Source: Caldimonas brevitalea
Lineage (GTDB): Bacteria; Pseudomonadota; Gammaproteobacteria; Burkholderiales; Burkholderiaceae_C
Direction: 5' to 3'
Assembly (NCBI RefSeq): GCF_001017435.1
Contig: NZ_CP011371.1
Span: forward strand, 186,001 to 250,000
DNA length: 64,000 bases
Numbering within the stretch: the stretch's first letter is position 1; each line of letters begins with the position of its first letter. Both the position numbers and the translations under genes were made by a program. Below the pieces are notes generated by a model. It was given only the letters and a program-made list of their open reading frames with translations, did no database searches and was not told the origin of the DNA. Shown piece after piece: positions 1-11,840 of this stretch.

Positions 1-444
1 TTTGAGCGCTTGCGGAAAGGTGTTTCAAAGCGACGCACTTCACACCAGGCAATGACTCAGGCTGGCGTAAGGCTGCGGGCGCAGGGCGTGTTCGCATCGC
101 TGCAGGGGTTGCAAGCCCGGGATCTTGGATCACCGCTAGAAACGTACGCCGAGTTCGCGCGGTCCAGTGTTTGACCCTGCCAGCCAGGACGTCATCGCGC
201 TCGACGCTGCGTTTCTGCATATGGCGCACAGCGAGCGAAGTAGGCGCTGAGCACGCGACCGCTTAGGACAGAAAAGGCGGCGCCTGGCGGTAGCAGAATG
301 ACGGCTGAGGTCCCGATCAAACTTTGACGTCGCGGCGGAACGGCGCCCTGCTGCGCGAACGCCGGCTGTCAGGCTTGTCGCGACTCCTTGCTTGCTGAGG
401 ACCGCAAAATTACCATGGGGATGAGTTTCGAGAAAGGACCCCTC
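1..444. other. Leading non-coding stretch, no gene recognised
   Basis: I see no convincing gene here. The longest reading frame in this stretch runs on the minus strand antisense to the DUF433 gene and has an unremarkable, Arg/Ser-rich translation. The last 15 bases hold the ribosome-binding site of the next gene (AGAAAGGA at 431-438). Confidence 0.4.
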
Positions 445-678
445 ATGCTGGAGCTCGACCGCATCACTCAACAGCCCGAGGTCATGGGAGGAAAGGCGTG
501 CATTCGCGGAATGCGCGTCACGGTCAGTACGGTGGTAGGCCAGATTGGCGCCGGGTACACCGTAGACGAAGTGCTCGCTGACTACCCTTATCTCGAACGC
601 GAGGACATCATGCAGGCCCTGCGCTATGCAGCCTGGCGCGCGGAGGAACGCGAAGTCCAACTCGCCGGCGGTACATGA
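445..678 (+). CDS. DUF433 family antitoxin
   Basis: A 77-residue DUF433 protein with a small winged-helix-like fold. The family signature is visible: a conserved GGKACIRGMRVTV stretch, then TVDEVLADYPYLEREDIMQAL. DUF433 proteins are usually the antitoxin or DNA-binding partner of a DUF5615/PIN-like protein, and such a gene follows directly. I chose ATG 445 because AGAAAGGA lies 7 bases upstream. In-frame TTG 388 and ATG 415/421 have no such site and would add residues outside the family core. The stop overlaps the next start as ATGA (675-678), which implies translational coupling. The antitoxin role is inferred from family and context. Confidence 0.85.
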   Translation: MLELDRITQQPEVMGGKACIRGMRVTVSTVVGQIGAGYTVDEVLADYPYLEREDIMQALRYAAWRAEEREVQLAGGT

Positions 679-1049
679 AACTGCTGGTGGACATGAATCT
701 GTCTCCGCGGTGGGTAGGCCTCCTGGCCAGCGAGGGCTTCGACGCCTTGCATTGGTCCACCGTCGGCGCCAAGAACGCTTCGGATTCCGCCATCATGGCC
801 TACGCGCTGGCCAACGAGTTCGTCGTGCTGACGCACGATCTAGATTTCAGCGCGATCCTCGCCGCGAACAAAGGCCGCAAGCCAAGCGTCGTGCAAATCC
901 GGGCGGTCGACGTGAACCCTGACGTTATCGGTCGTCAAGTCCTCGTAGCGCTGCACCAGATGGAAGCAGAACTGACCGAAGGCGCGTTGCTGACCGTCGA
1001 CCCAAAGCGCACGAGGGTTCGGGTACTGCCTCTTCTGCGTAAGCAATAG
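675..1049 (+). CDS. DUF5615 PIN-like toxin
   Basis: A 124-residue protein of the DUF5615/Mut7-C-like PIN group, predicted to be a metal-dependent RNase toxin. It opens with MKLLVDMNLSPRW, and the Asp of LLVDMNLS is a likely acidic active-site residue. The central VVLTHDLDFSAIL carries the second acidic cluster typical of PIN folds. It overlaps the DUF433 gene by 4 bp, so the two form a toxin-antitoxin operon. Nuclease activity is inferred from family membership; the C-terminal Arg-rich end shows no further motif. Confidence 0.8.
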   Translation: MKLLVDMNLSPRWVGLLASEGFDALHWSTVGAKNASDSAIMAYALANEFVVLTHDLDFSAILAANKGRKPSVVQIRAVDVNPDVIGRQVLVALHQMEAELTEGALLTVDPKRTRVRVLPLLRKQ

Positions 1050-1164
1050 GGCCATCGCGAAGCTGGGTTGGCGGTTGCGGCGCTGTCGATCTTGCAGGCT
1101 GATTGCCGGATTCCGCAGGGCTCTCGCGCCCGTTGCGCCTCGTTGCCTGCTTGTTCAACCGGTC

Positions 1165-1303
1165 CCGATTCAACGCCCCTGTTCGCGGCGTTTCTGGATT
1201 GCGCCCGCAGCAAATCGAAGTATTCGGCGTCAGCCGGGCCGCTGGGCGCAGAGGCCGCCCCTTCGAGCAGCAGCGCTCGCAGCAAGGCGCGACCCTTGTC
1301 GCG
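1165..1303 (-). pseudogene. ParD-like antitoxin C-terminal remnant
   Basis: The minus strand here reads RRDKGRALLRALLLEGAAS and continues PSGPADAEYFDLLRAQ. This closely resembles the C-terminal half of ParD-family antitoxins, where a LRALLLEG helix is followed by D-x-x-YFD-x-LR. The ribbon-helix-helix N-terminus is absent. The frame opens upstream at an ATG (1414) without a ribosome-binding site and continues past the expected end into noise antisense to the DUF5615 gene, so I read it as a degraded remnant. The call rests on motif resemblance alone. Confidence 0.35.
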
Positions 1304-1756
1304 CCTTGCGAGGTCATCCGGCGCAGGACAGGTCGAGCTGTTCCAGTCTGAGTCCCTCTGCTCCACGCCAACGTCGTTCAGATGTTCAGCATCAGCGATG
1401 GGCAGGATAGGCATGAAGGTACGCCGTGTCGTGACCGAAGGAGGGCTTGCGGCAGGCCTGCGCGCAGCTGCTGTAGCCACGTCCCCGTTCACACCCTGAC
1501 GGCTGCCCGTCCGGCACCCTACCATGGGAAACGACTTTCCGGTCCTGTTGCCTGCCGCAGTGCAACTTGTGCGTCGGCACCTCACCCAGCGAGACCGCGG
1601 CGTCATTTGTTGCCGGGCAGCTGTAGAGGAGGCCAGAGCGATCCCGTTCGTATCCGGCTGATCTGCAAGTATCGTGCTCGTGATACTTGGCGATACTTGG
1701 GAACGGCCGAGAGAAGCCCAAGCTTCGCGAACCCATCCGACGCCCCGCTACCCCCC
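1304..1756. other. Intergenic stretch with no recognisable gene
   Basis: Several overlapping frames are open here, but all translate to low-similarity Arg/Pro-rich sequence, as expected by chance in GC-rich DNA. A short direct duplication of gatacttgg occurs near 1681-1700. There is no T-rich terminator downstream of uvrA. With the ParD-like remnant beside it, this may be a decayed accessory segment. Confidence 0.35.
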
Positions 1757-4960
<3,204 letters not shown>

Positions 4961-5097
4961 GGCAATGGATCAATCAGCCGGAAGGAGGAAAGGACAACCC
5001 ACCATCATAGTGGGCCAAGGTTTCGCCGCCGGGGCCGCGCCAGAAGACCCGCCCAACGCGCTTGCCGAGCCACGGCGGCGCGCCTTACGATGGCGCC

Positions 5098-5526
5098 ATG
5101 TTCTTCCCACGTCTCGACCCTCTTCATCCTCCACGGCGCCGCGCGCGCCGTGCCGCGCTGGCCCTGGCGGTGCTGCTCGTCGGCTGCGGTGGCGGTGTCT
5201 GGGTCGGCGTCGGTGACGACGACTTCGACGACGAAGCGCCCGACGTCGAGCTGGTCGCCAGCCCCGACCCGGCCACCTCCGGCGGCCAGCTCGAGCTGCG
5301 CGCCGCGGCGAGCGACGACAGCGGTTTCGTCGAGTCGGTCGAGTTCTACCGCGTCGAGGGCGACGAGCTCGAGTCGCTGGGCCGCGATGACGAAGCGCCG
5401 TTCCGGCTGCAGGTGAGGGCACCGACGGTGTCGCGTTCCACCGTCGTCGAATACGTGGCGCGCGCCCAGGACGACGACGGCCACCGCAGCGACAGCCCGG
5501 TGCTGGCCATCACGGTCAATCCCTGA
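5098..5526 (+). CDS. Small lipoprotein with an Ig-like domain
   Basis: A 142-residue predicted lipoprotein. The N-terminus has an Arg-rich start, a hydrophobic AALALAVLLVGC segment and a lipobox Cys (LLVGC). The mature part is acidic and contains a bacterial Ig/Big-like repeat: PDVELVASPDPATSGGQLELRAAAS, then VESVEFYRV and YVARAQDDDGHRSDSPVLAITVNP. Such domains often mediate surface contacts; no enzymatic motif is present. I chose ATG 5098 because it puts the lipobox at a normal distance; an in-frame ATG at 5062 would add a non-hydrophobic extension. It is divergent from uvrA and overlaps the convergent next gene by 11 bp. Confidence 0.7.
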   Translation: MFFPRLDPLHPPRRRARRAALALAVLLVGCGGGVWVGVGDDDFDDEAPDVELVASPDPATSGGQLELRAAASDDSGFVESVEFYRVEGDELESLGRDDEAPFRLQVRAPTVSRSTVVEYVARAQDDDGHRSDSPVLAITVNP

Positions 5527-5896
5527 GGCGCTCCGGATTCAGCTCCGTCAGCAAGATCTGTTTCTGTCGGTGCGCCCGTGAACGCCAGCGTGATTCGGTC
5601 GCCGGCACCTCCACCAGCACCTCTTCGGCGCCTTCGGCCATGTCCTGGATGGCACCGAACAGGCTGCCCGAGCCGAGCACGAACAGTTTGCGGATGCGTG
5701 TTTCCGGGTCGCAGCCATGCTCGCGCAACTGCGCCTGCGCCCACAGCTCGCGCTCGCGTTCAGACATCGGCGTGTCGACCATCGCGGCCACCGGCTGGGT
5801 GATCAGCGACGGCTCGAGCCGGCCCGTGTCGAGGTCGAACAGGCTGAACAAGGTGTGTCCGTCTTGAAACCGGACGGCGGCGATGAAACAAGTCAT
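5516..5896 (-). CDS. Conserved hypothetical protein
   Basis: A 126-residue cytosolic protein beginning MTCFIAAVRFQDGHTLFSLFDLDTG. It has no signal peptide or membrane segment. It is rich in charged residues and includes a MSERERELWAQAQLREHGCD helix, then a small alpha/beta-like stretch (RKLFVLGSGSLFGAIQDMAE) and an Arg/Lys-rich end. I do not recognise a named family. ATG 5896 is preferred because the upstream in-frame extension is Gly/Ser/Arg-rich non-coding-like sequence. Its 3' end overlaps the lipoprotein gene tail to tail. Confidence 0.55.
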   Translation of the reverse strand: MTCFIAAVRFQDGHTLFSLFDLDTGRLEPSLITQPVAAMVDTPMSERERELWAQAQLREHGCDPETRIRKLFVLGSGSLFGAIQDMAEGAEEVLVEVPATESRWRSRAHRQKQILLTELNPERLRD

Positions 5897-6223
5897 GGGC
5901 TTACTGCTACGGCCCGATCCGCGGGCTCCTGCACTGTGACACGGCCCGGGCGAACCGGTTCCACCCCCTAAAAGGGGGAGTGAGCGCCCACCGAAGCTGC
6001 GGCCCTGTCGCGCCGGCGACACGTACTTCTGTTGCATACAGCAGGGAAATCCCCAGCGAATCGACGCAACAAAGTATCGAAACTGCCTCGCCGCGGTATC
6101 GGCCGCGGGAGGGGGCACGGCCTACCTTATGCAGGCGTCGGCAGGGCCTTTCAGGTCGCGCCGCACCGCCGGCGGTGACGGCCCAACGACACACACAAAC
6201 AAGCAACGCAGGAGACCCACCCC
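5897..6223. other. Regulatory gap upstream of the polyol operon
   Basis: There is no gene in this 327-base stretch. It carries the palindrome CCCCCT-AAA-AGGGGG (5964-5978), which has no T-run, so it is not a standard terminator. It should also hold the promoter and AraC-regulator binding site for the downstream transporter operon, but I cannot place these reliably. The operon's ribosome-binding site (AGGAGA, about 6209) is clear. Confidence 0.4.
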
Positions 6224-7537
6224 ATGAAGCAGCTGAACCTCTGCCTGGCCTTGGCCGTCGCGGCGGCCGCGACCACGACATCGGCCGGTGCTGCCACCGA
6301 GCTGGTGGTGGCCACCGTGAACAACGGCCACATGATCGAGATGCAGAAGTTGAGCCGCCACTTCGAGCAGGCCCACCCCGACATCAAGCTCAAGTGGGTG
6401 ACCCTCGAAGAAGGTGTGCTGCGCCAGCGCGTGACGACCGACATCGCCACCAAGGGCGGCCAGTTCGACATCATGACCATCGGCATGTACGAGACGCCGA
6501 TCTGGGGCAAGAAGGGCTGGCTCAAGGAGCTGAAGCCCGACGCGAGCTACGACCTCGACGACCTGCTGCCCGCCATCCGCGCCGGCCTGTCGGTCGACGG
6601 CAAGCTCTACGCCGCGCCTTTCTATGGCGAAAGCTCGATGACGATGTACCGCGCCGACCTGGTCAAGAAGGCCGGCGCCACCATGCCCGAGCAGCCCAGC
6701 TGGGAGCAGCTGCGCGACATCGCCGCCAAGGTGCACGACCCGAAGGCCGGCGTCTACGGCATGTGCTTGCGCGGCAAGCCGGGCTGGGGCGACAACATGG
6801 CCTTCCTGTCGACCATGGTCAACACTTTCGGCGGCCAATGGTTCGACATGCAGTGGAAGCCGCAGCTGACCAGCAAGCCCTGGAAGGACGCGGTCGGCTT
6901 TTATGTCGACGTGCTGAAGAAATACGGCCCGCCCGGCGCCTCGGCCAACAGCTTCAACGAGAACCTGGCCCTGTTCAACGAGGGCAAGTGCGGCATGTGG
7001 ATCGACGCCACCATCGCCGCCTCGTTCGTCTCGGATGCCAAGCAGAGCAAGGTGGCCGACAAGGTGGCCTTCGCGCAGGCGCCCACCGCGGTCACGCCCA
7101 AGGGCGCCAACTGGCTGTGGGCCTGGGCGCTGGCGATACCGGCCAGCTCGCAAAAGGCCGAGGCGGCGCAGAAGTTCATCCACTGGGCCACGTCGAAAGA
7201 CTATGTGAAGCTGGTCGGCAAGGAAGTGGGCTGGGCCAACGTGCCCACCGGCACCCGCAAGTCCACCTATGCCATGCCGGAGTTCCAGCAAGCGGCGAAG
7301 TTTGCGCAGGCCGAGCTGAAGGCCATCAGCACCGCCAACCCGACCGACAGCACCTTGCCCAAATCGCCTTATGTGGGCGTGCAGTTTGCAGCCATCCCCG
7401 AGTTCCAGGCGATCGGCGTGGCGGTGGGCCAGCAGATGAGCGCGGCCTTGTCGGGCCGGGTGTCGGTCGACCAGGCGCTGACCGCCTCGCAAACGGCGGC
7501 AGAGCGTGAAATGCGCCGGGCGGGCTACTACAAATGA
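6224..7537 (+). CDS. smoE: Sugar-alcohol ABC transporter, substrate-binding protein
   Basis: A 437-residue periplasmic solute-binding protein (family 1, MalE-like) with a Sec signal peptide (MKQLNLCLALAVAAAATTTSAGA, cleaved near residue 24). The mature start, ATELVVATVNNGHMIEMQKL, and the later PTGTRKSTY and IPEFQAIG stretches resemble the SmoE/MtlE-type sorbitol/mannitol binders. It delivers substrate to the two permeases downstream. An AGGAGA ribosome-binding site precedes the ATG, and the stop overlaps the next start by 4 bp. Substrate type is inferred from the adjoining polyol dehydrogenases; the exact polyol cannot be told from sequence. Confidence 0.85.
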   Translation: MKQLNLCLALAVAAAATTTSAGAATELVVATVNNGHMIEMQKLSRHFEQAHPDIKLKWVTLEEGVLRQRVTTDIATKGGQFDIMTIGMYETPIWGKKGWLKELKPDASYDLDDLLPAIRAGLSVDGKLYAAPFYGESSMTMYRADLVKKAGATMPEQPSWEQLRDIAAKVHDPKAGVYGMCLRGKPGWGDNMAFLSTMVNTFGGQWFDMQWKPQLTSKPWKDAVGFYVDVLKKYGPPGASANSFNENLALFNEGKCGMWIDATIAASFVSDAKQSKVADKVAFAQAPTAVTPKGANWLWAWALAIPASSQKAEAAQKFIHWATSKDYVKLVGKEVGWANVPTGTRKSTYAMPEFQQAAKFAQAELKAISTANPTDSTLPKSPYVGVQFAAIPEFQAIGVAVGQQMSAALSGRVSVDQALTASQTAAEREMRRAGYYK

Positions 7538-8493
7538 GCGCACTCGCCACGGCCGACGCGGTGGCGGGCGAGGGCCACCGCCCGCTGCCGAGCCATCTGC
7601 CGGCCCAGGCGTCGCAGGCCCGGCGCCCTGCCGGCCACCGGCTGGTGCCGCGCTTGCTGCTGGCGCCGGCGGTCAGCACCTTGCTGCTGTGGATGATCGT
7701 GCCGCTGGCGATGACGCTGTACTTCTCCAGCGTCCGCTACAACCTGATGCAGCCCGGCGAGCACGCCTTCGTCGGGCTGGAGAACTTCGAGTACTTCGTC
7801 ACCGACCCCGGCTTCGGGCCGGCGGTGGCCAACACCCTGCTGCTGCTCGGCTCGGTGATCGCCGCCACCGTGGTGCTGGGCATCGGCCTGGCGCTGCTGG
7901 TGCACGAGCCCTTCCCGGGCCGCGGCATCGTGCGCGTGTTGCTGATCTCGCCCTTCTTCGTGATGCCCACGGTCAATGCGCTGCTGTGGAAGCACATGAT
8001 GATGAACCCGATCTACGGCGTGCTGGCACAGCTGTGGCGCTTCTTCGGTGCCACCCCGGTCGACTGGCTGACCGAACATCCGCTGTTCTCGGTCATCGTG
8101 ATGATCAGCTGGCAGTGGCTGCCGTTCGCCTGTTTGATCTTCATCACCTCGCTGCAGTCGCTCGACCGCGAGCAGCTCGAGGCCGCGCGCATGGACGGTG
8201 CCAATGCGCTGCAGCGCTGCTGGTATCTGGTGCTGCCGCATCTGGCGCGGCCCGTCGCGGTGGTCGTGATGATCGAAATGATCTTCCTGATGAGCGTGTT
8301 CGCCGAGATCTACACCACCACCGGTGGCGGCCCCGGCCATGCCAGCACCAACGTCGCCTTCTTGATCTACACGCAAGCGCTGCTCAGCTTCGACGTCGGC
8401 GTGGCCTCGGCCGGCGCCTTGTTCGCGGTGCTGCTCGCCAATGTGGCGGCGGTGTTCCTGATCCGCCTGATCGGCAAGAACCTGGACCGGTGA
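7534..8493 (+). CDS. smoF: Sugar-alcohol ABC transporter, permease 1
   Basis: A 319-residue inner-membrane permease of the MalF/SmoF type with six predicted membrane segments, starting with LLLAPAVSTLLLWMIVPLAMTLYF. The cytoplasmic EAA loop that docks the ATPase is seen as EQLEAARMDGANALQRCWYLVLPHL. The first 40 residues form a polar cytoplasmic tail. It is translationally coupled to the binding-protein gene by an ATGA overlap and sits 4 bp before the second permease, with which it should form a heterodimeric channel. Confidence 0.88.
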   Translation: MSALATADAVAGEGHRPLPSHLPAQASQARRPAGHRLVPRLLLAPAVSTLLLWMIVPLAMTLYFSSVRYNLMQPGEHAFVGLENFEYFVTDPGFGPAVANTLLLLGSVIAATVVLGIGLALLVHEPFPGRGIVRVLLISPFFVMPTVNALLWKHMMMNPIYGVLAQLWRFFGATPVDWLTEHPLFSVIVMISWQWLPFACLIFITSLQSLDREQLEAARMDGANALQRCWYLVLPHLARPVAVVVMIEMIFLMSVFAEIYTTTGGGPGHASTNVAFLIYTQALLSFDVGVASAGALFAVLLANVAAVFLIRLIGKNLDR

Positions 8494-8497
8494 CGCG

Positions 8498-9334
8498 ATG
8501 AGTGCCTACCGAACCAAACGACTGCCGCCGGCGCTGGTGGCCCGCACGCTGGGCGCCTGGGCCGCCGCGCTGGTGGTGTTCTTCCCGCTGCTGTGGCTGG
8601 GCCTGACGGCCTTCAAGACCGAGCTGCAAGCCATTGCGGTGCCGCCGCAGCTGGTGTTCGAGCCCACGCTGGAGAACTTCACCGAGGTGCAGGCGCGCAG
8701 CGACTACCTGAAGCACGCGGGCAACTCGGCCGTGACCAGCATCGTCTCGACCTTGCTGGGCCTGGCCATCGCCGCGCCCGCCGCCTACTCGATGGCCTTC
8801 TTCCGCACCCGCCGCACGCGCGACCTGCTGATGTGGATGCTGTCGACCAAGATGATGCCCGCCGTCGGCGCGCTGGTGCCGATCTATGTGCTGGCGCAAA
8901 CCGCCGGCCTGCTCGACACGCTCAGCGGCCTGACCATCGTCTTCACGCTGTCCAACCTGCCGCTGTTGGTGTGGATGCTGTATTCGTGCTTCAAGGACAT
9001 CCCGCCCGACATCCTGGAAGCCGCCCGGATGGACGGCGCCACCTTGTGGCGCGAGTTCCGCCATGTGGTGCTGCCGCTGTCGGCCGGCGGTTTCGCATCG
9101 TCCGGGCTGCTGTGCCTGGTGTTGGCCTGGAACGAAGCCTTCTGGTCGCTCAACCTCAGCTCGGCGCAGGCCGGCACGCTGGCCACGCTGATCGCGTCGT
9201 ATTCGAGCCCCGAAGGGCTGTTCTGGGCCAAGTTGTCGGCCGCGTCGCTGCTGGCCATCGCGCCCATCGTCGTGTTCGGCTGGTTCAGCCAGAAGCAGCT
9301 GGTGCAGGGCCTCACGTTCGGCGCCGTCAAGTAG
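8498..9334 (+). CDS. smoG: Sugar-alcohol ABC transporter, permease 2
   Basis: A 278-residue MalG/SmoG-type permease and partner of the preceding gene. It has six predicted membrane segments, from LGAWAAALVVFFPLLWLGLTAF near the N-terminus to a final segment around LLAIAPIVVFGWFSQKQLV. The EAA loop reads ILEAARMDGATLWREFRHVVLP. The typical short C-terminal QKQLVQGLTFGAVK is present. A 23 bp gap separates it from the ATPase gene. Confidence 0.88.
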   Translation: MSAYRTKRLPPALVARTLGAWAAALVVFFPLLWLGLTAFKTELQAIAVPPQLVFEPTLENFTEVQARSDYLKHAGNSAVTSIVSTLLGLAIAAPAAYSMAFFRTRRTRDLLMWMLSTKMMPAVGALVPIYVLAQTAGLLDTLSGLTIVFTLSNLPLLVWMLYSCFKDIPPDILEAARMDGATLWREFRHVVLPLSAGGFASSGLLCLVLAWNEAFWSLNLSSAQAGTLATLIASYSSPEGLFWAKLSAASLLAIAPIVVFGWFSQKQLVQGLTFGAVK

Positions 9335-9357
9335 CGACCCACCAGGAGCCAACCCCC

Positions 9358-10398
9358 ATGTCCTTTCTGCAACTGCGCGGTGTCGAGAAATGGTTCGGCG
9401 CGCAGCACGCCATCCGCGGCATCGACCTCGACATCGAGCCCGGCGAGTTCGTCGTCTTCGTCGGGCCGTCCGGCTGCGGCAAGTCGACCCTGCTGCGCCT
9501 GATCGCCGGGCTCGAAGGCATCGACGCCGGCAGCCTGCACCTGGACGGCCGCGACATCACCACGCTGCCGTCGGCCAAGCGTGACCTGGCGATGGTGTTC
9601 CAGTCGTACGCCCTCTATCCGCACATGACGGTGTTCGACAACATGTGCTTTGCCCTCAAGCTGGCCGGCGCCGACAAGGCCACGATGCGCCGCAAGGTCG
9701 AACGTGCCGCCGAGATCCTCAACCTCACGCATTTGCTGCAGCGCACGCCGCGCGAGCTGTCGGGCGGGCAGCGCCAGCGGGTGGCGATCGGGCGCGCCAT
9801 CGTGCGCTCGCCCAAGGTGTTTCTGTTCGACGAGCCGCTGTCCAATCTCGATGCCGCCTTGCGCGGCCAGACCCGTGTCGAGATCGCCAAGCTGCACCGC
9901 GAACTGGGCGCCACCACCATCTACGTCACGCACGATCAGGTCGAGGCGATGACGCTGGCCGACCGTGTGGTGGTGCTGCGTGACGGCGCGATCGAGCAGG
10001 TCGGTGCGCCGCTCGCCTTGTACGACCGGCCCGCCAACCAGTTCGTCGCGCAGTTCATCGGCATGCCGCAGATGAATGTGCTGCCGGCGGCGGCGCTGTC
10101 GCAACTGCAGGTGATCGGTGGCGCGCAGGCGCCCAGCGACGGTTACGTGGGCATTCGGCCGGAGGCGGTGGCGGTGCGCTCGCGCGGTCAAGCGCCGATC
10201 GAGGCCCAGGTCGAGCTGGTCGAAGCGCTGGGGGCCGACACGCTGATCCACACGGCCGCTGCAGGCGGGCTGCAGTTCGTCGCACGTCAAAGCGAGCGGA
10301 GCCCGCTGCGGCCCGGCGATGCGGTCGCGGTGGCGCTCGACCCCGGCGCCCTGCACTTCTTCGACCGCGAGGGCCGCGCCTTGCGGGCCACCGCCTGA
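9358..10398 (+). CDS. smoK: Sugar-alcohol ABC transporter, ATP-binding protein
   Basis: A 346-residue MalK/SmoK-family ATPase that energises import. The nucleotide-binding domain has Walker A GPSGCGKSTLLRL, a Q-loop in VFQSYALYPHMTV, signature LSGGQRQRVAIGRAIV, Walker B VFLFDEPLSNLDA and the switch His in TIYVTHDQVEAM. The C-terminal third is a TOBE/MalK-type regulatory domain (GYVGIRPEAVAV). ATG 9358 follows an AGGAGCC site and gives the family-typical N-terminus SFLQLRGVEKWFG. It is cotranscribed with the permeases upstream and the dehydrogenases downstream. Confidence 0.9.
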   Translation: MSFLQLRGVEKWFGAQHAIRGIDLDIEPGEFVVFVGPSGCGKSTLLRLIAGLEGIDAGSLHLDGRDITTLPSAKRDLAMVFQSYALYPHMTVFDNMCFALKLAGADKATMRRKVERAAEILNLTHLLQRTPRELSGGQRQRVAIGRAIVRSPKVFLFDEPLSNLDAALRGQTRVEIAKLHRELGATTIYVTHDQVEAMTLADRVVVLRDGAIEQVGAPLALYDRPANQFVAQFIGMPQMNVLPAAALSQLQVIGGAQAPSDGYVGIRPEAVAVRSRGQAPIEAQVELVEALGADTLIHTAAAGGLQFVARQSERSPLRPGDAVAVALDPGALHFFDREGRALRATA

Positions 10399-10415
10399 CC
10401 CTGCACACCTGCTTC

Positions 10416-11840
10416 ATGACCTTCACACCTGCTCAAGCGTCCCTGGAACCGGAGCCGCTGGTGATGCTGCACCTCGGCCTCGGCGCCTTCCACCGCGCCC
10501 ACCAGGCGGACTACCTGCAAGACCTGGCCGATGCCGGCGACCGCCAGTGGATGCTGGCCGGCGGCAACCTGCGCGCCGACCCGACGGCCACGCTGGAGGC
10601 ACTGCGCCAGCAGGGCGGCCGCTATACGCTGGAGACCGTCACGCCCGATGGCGAGCGGCGCTACCGCCAGCTCGACGTGATCCGCCAAGTGCTGCCCTAC
10701 GAACCCTCGCTGGCCGGGCTGATCACGCTGGGTGCCCAGCTTCGCACCCGCATCGTGTCGTTCACCGTGACCGAGGCCGGCTACTATCTCGACCCCGCCG
10801 GTGGCCTGGACGAACAAGCGCCCGAACTCGCGTCCGACTTGCAAGGACTCACTCGCTGCACCATCTACGGTGCAGCGGCCGCCGTGCTGCAAGAGCGCAT
10901 GCGCCGCGGCAGCGGGCCGGTCACACTGCTGAACTGCGACAACCTGCGTCACAACGGTGATCGGTTCCGGGCCGGGTTGATGGCCTTCCTCGAGCGCCGC
11001 GGCCAGCATGCGTTGCGCGACTGGGCCGAGGCCAACGTCTGCACTCCCAACAGCATGGTCGACCGCATCACACCCCGGCCGGGGCCCGAGGTGCGCGAGC
11101 GCGTGAGGGCCGCCACTGGCGTCGACGACGCCGCGGCGGTGATGGCCGAAGATTTCCGCCAGTGGGTCATCGAAGACCGGTTTTGCCACGGCCGCCCCGG
11201 TTGGAAGTGGGTGGGCGTGGAGATGGTCGACTCGGTGCGGCCCTACGAGGAGGCCAAGATCCGCATCCTCAACGCCACCCACAGTTGCATCGCCTGGGCC
11301 GGCACCTTGCTGGGCTATCGCTACATCCACGAGGGCACGCGCGACCCGCGGGTGCGCCAGCTGGCGCATGCCTACGTCACCGAAGACGTGCTGCCCTGCC
11401 TCGACCGACCCGGCCGCCGCAGCCCGCTCGACCTGGCCGCCTATCGCGACACCGTGCTCGACCGCTTCGGCAATGCGGCGTTGTGCGATACCCACCAGCG
11501 CGTGGCGATGGACGGGTATTCCAAGATCCCCGGATTCATCGCCCCCACGCTGCGCGAGCGACTGGCAGCGGGGCAGCCGGCGCACGCGGTGGCGCGGCTG
11601 CCGGCGCTGTTCCTCGCCTTTTTGCAGCTGTGGCACCGCGGCATGCTGCCGTGGGACTACCAAGACCAGGCGATGGACCCGGCGGCGGCCCACGCCGTCT
11701 GCAGCAGTGCCGACCCGGTGGCGGCCTTGTGTGGCGACCGCCAGCTGTGGGGCGACCTGGCGGGCCAACCCGCCCTGGTCGACGCGCTGCGCCAGGGCCT
11801 GCGCGACATCTCATTCATGACCGGAGCCTTGCTTGACTGA
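10416..11840 (+). CDS. Mannitol dehydrogenase family (D-arabinitol 4-dehydrogenase-like)
   Basis: A 474-residue long-chain polyol dehydrogenase that oxidises a hexitol or pentitol to a ketose with NAD+. The nucleotide-binding start is HLGLGAFHRAHQADYL. The family's catalytic Lys-Asn-His set is visible in AKIRILNATHSCIAW, and the C-terminal half has GYSKIPGFIAPTLRERL. DalD-type D-arabinitol 4-dehydrogenases and MtlK-type mannitol 2-dehydrogenases share all these features, so I leave the symbol blank. It lies 17 bp after the transporter ATPase and overlaps the next start by 8 bp, which ties import to first oxidation. No pentulose or fructose kinase follows in this operon. Confidence 0.82.
   Translation: MTFTPAQASLEPEPLVMLHLGLGAFHRAHQADYLQDLADAGDRQWMLAGGNLRADPTATLEALRQQGGRYTLETVTPDGERRYRQLDVIRQVLPYEPSLAGLITLGAQLRTRIVSFTVTEAGYYLDPAGGLDEQAPELASDLQGLTRCTIYGAAAAVLQERMRRGSGPVTLLNCDNLRHNGDRFRAGLMAFLERRGQHALRDWAEANVCTPNSMVDRITPRPGPEVRERVRAATGVDDAAAVMAEDFRQWVIEDRFCHGRPGWKWVGVEMVDSVRPYEEAKIRILNATHSCIAWAGTLLGYRYIHEGTRDPRVRQLAHAYVTEDVLPCLDRPGRRSPLDLAAYRDTVLDRFGNAALCDTHQRVAMDGYSKIPGFIAPTLRERLAAGQPAHAVARLPALFLAFLQLWHRGMLPWDYQDQAMDPAAAHAVCSSADPVAALCGDRQLWGDLAGQPALVDALRQGLRDISFMTGALLD

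Noticed and set aside
4961..5097. A LexA/SOS box upstream of uvrA
   Set aside because: No CTGT-N8-ACAG-type sequence is visible in the gap.
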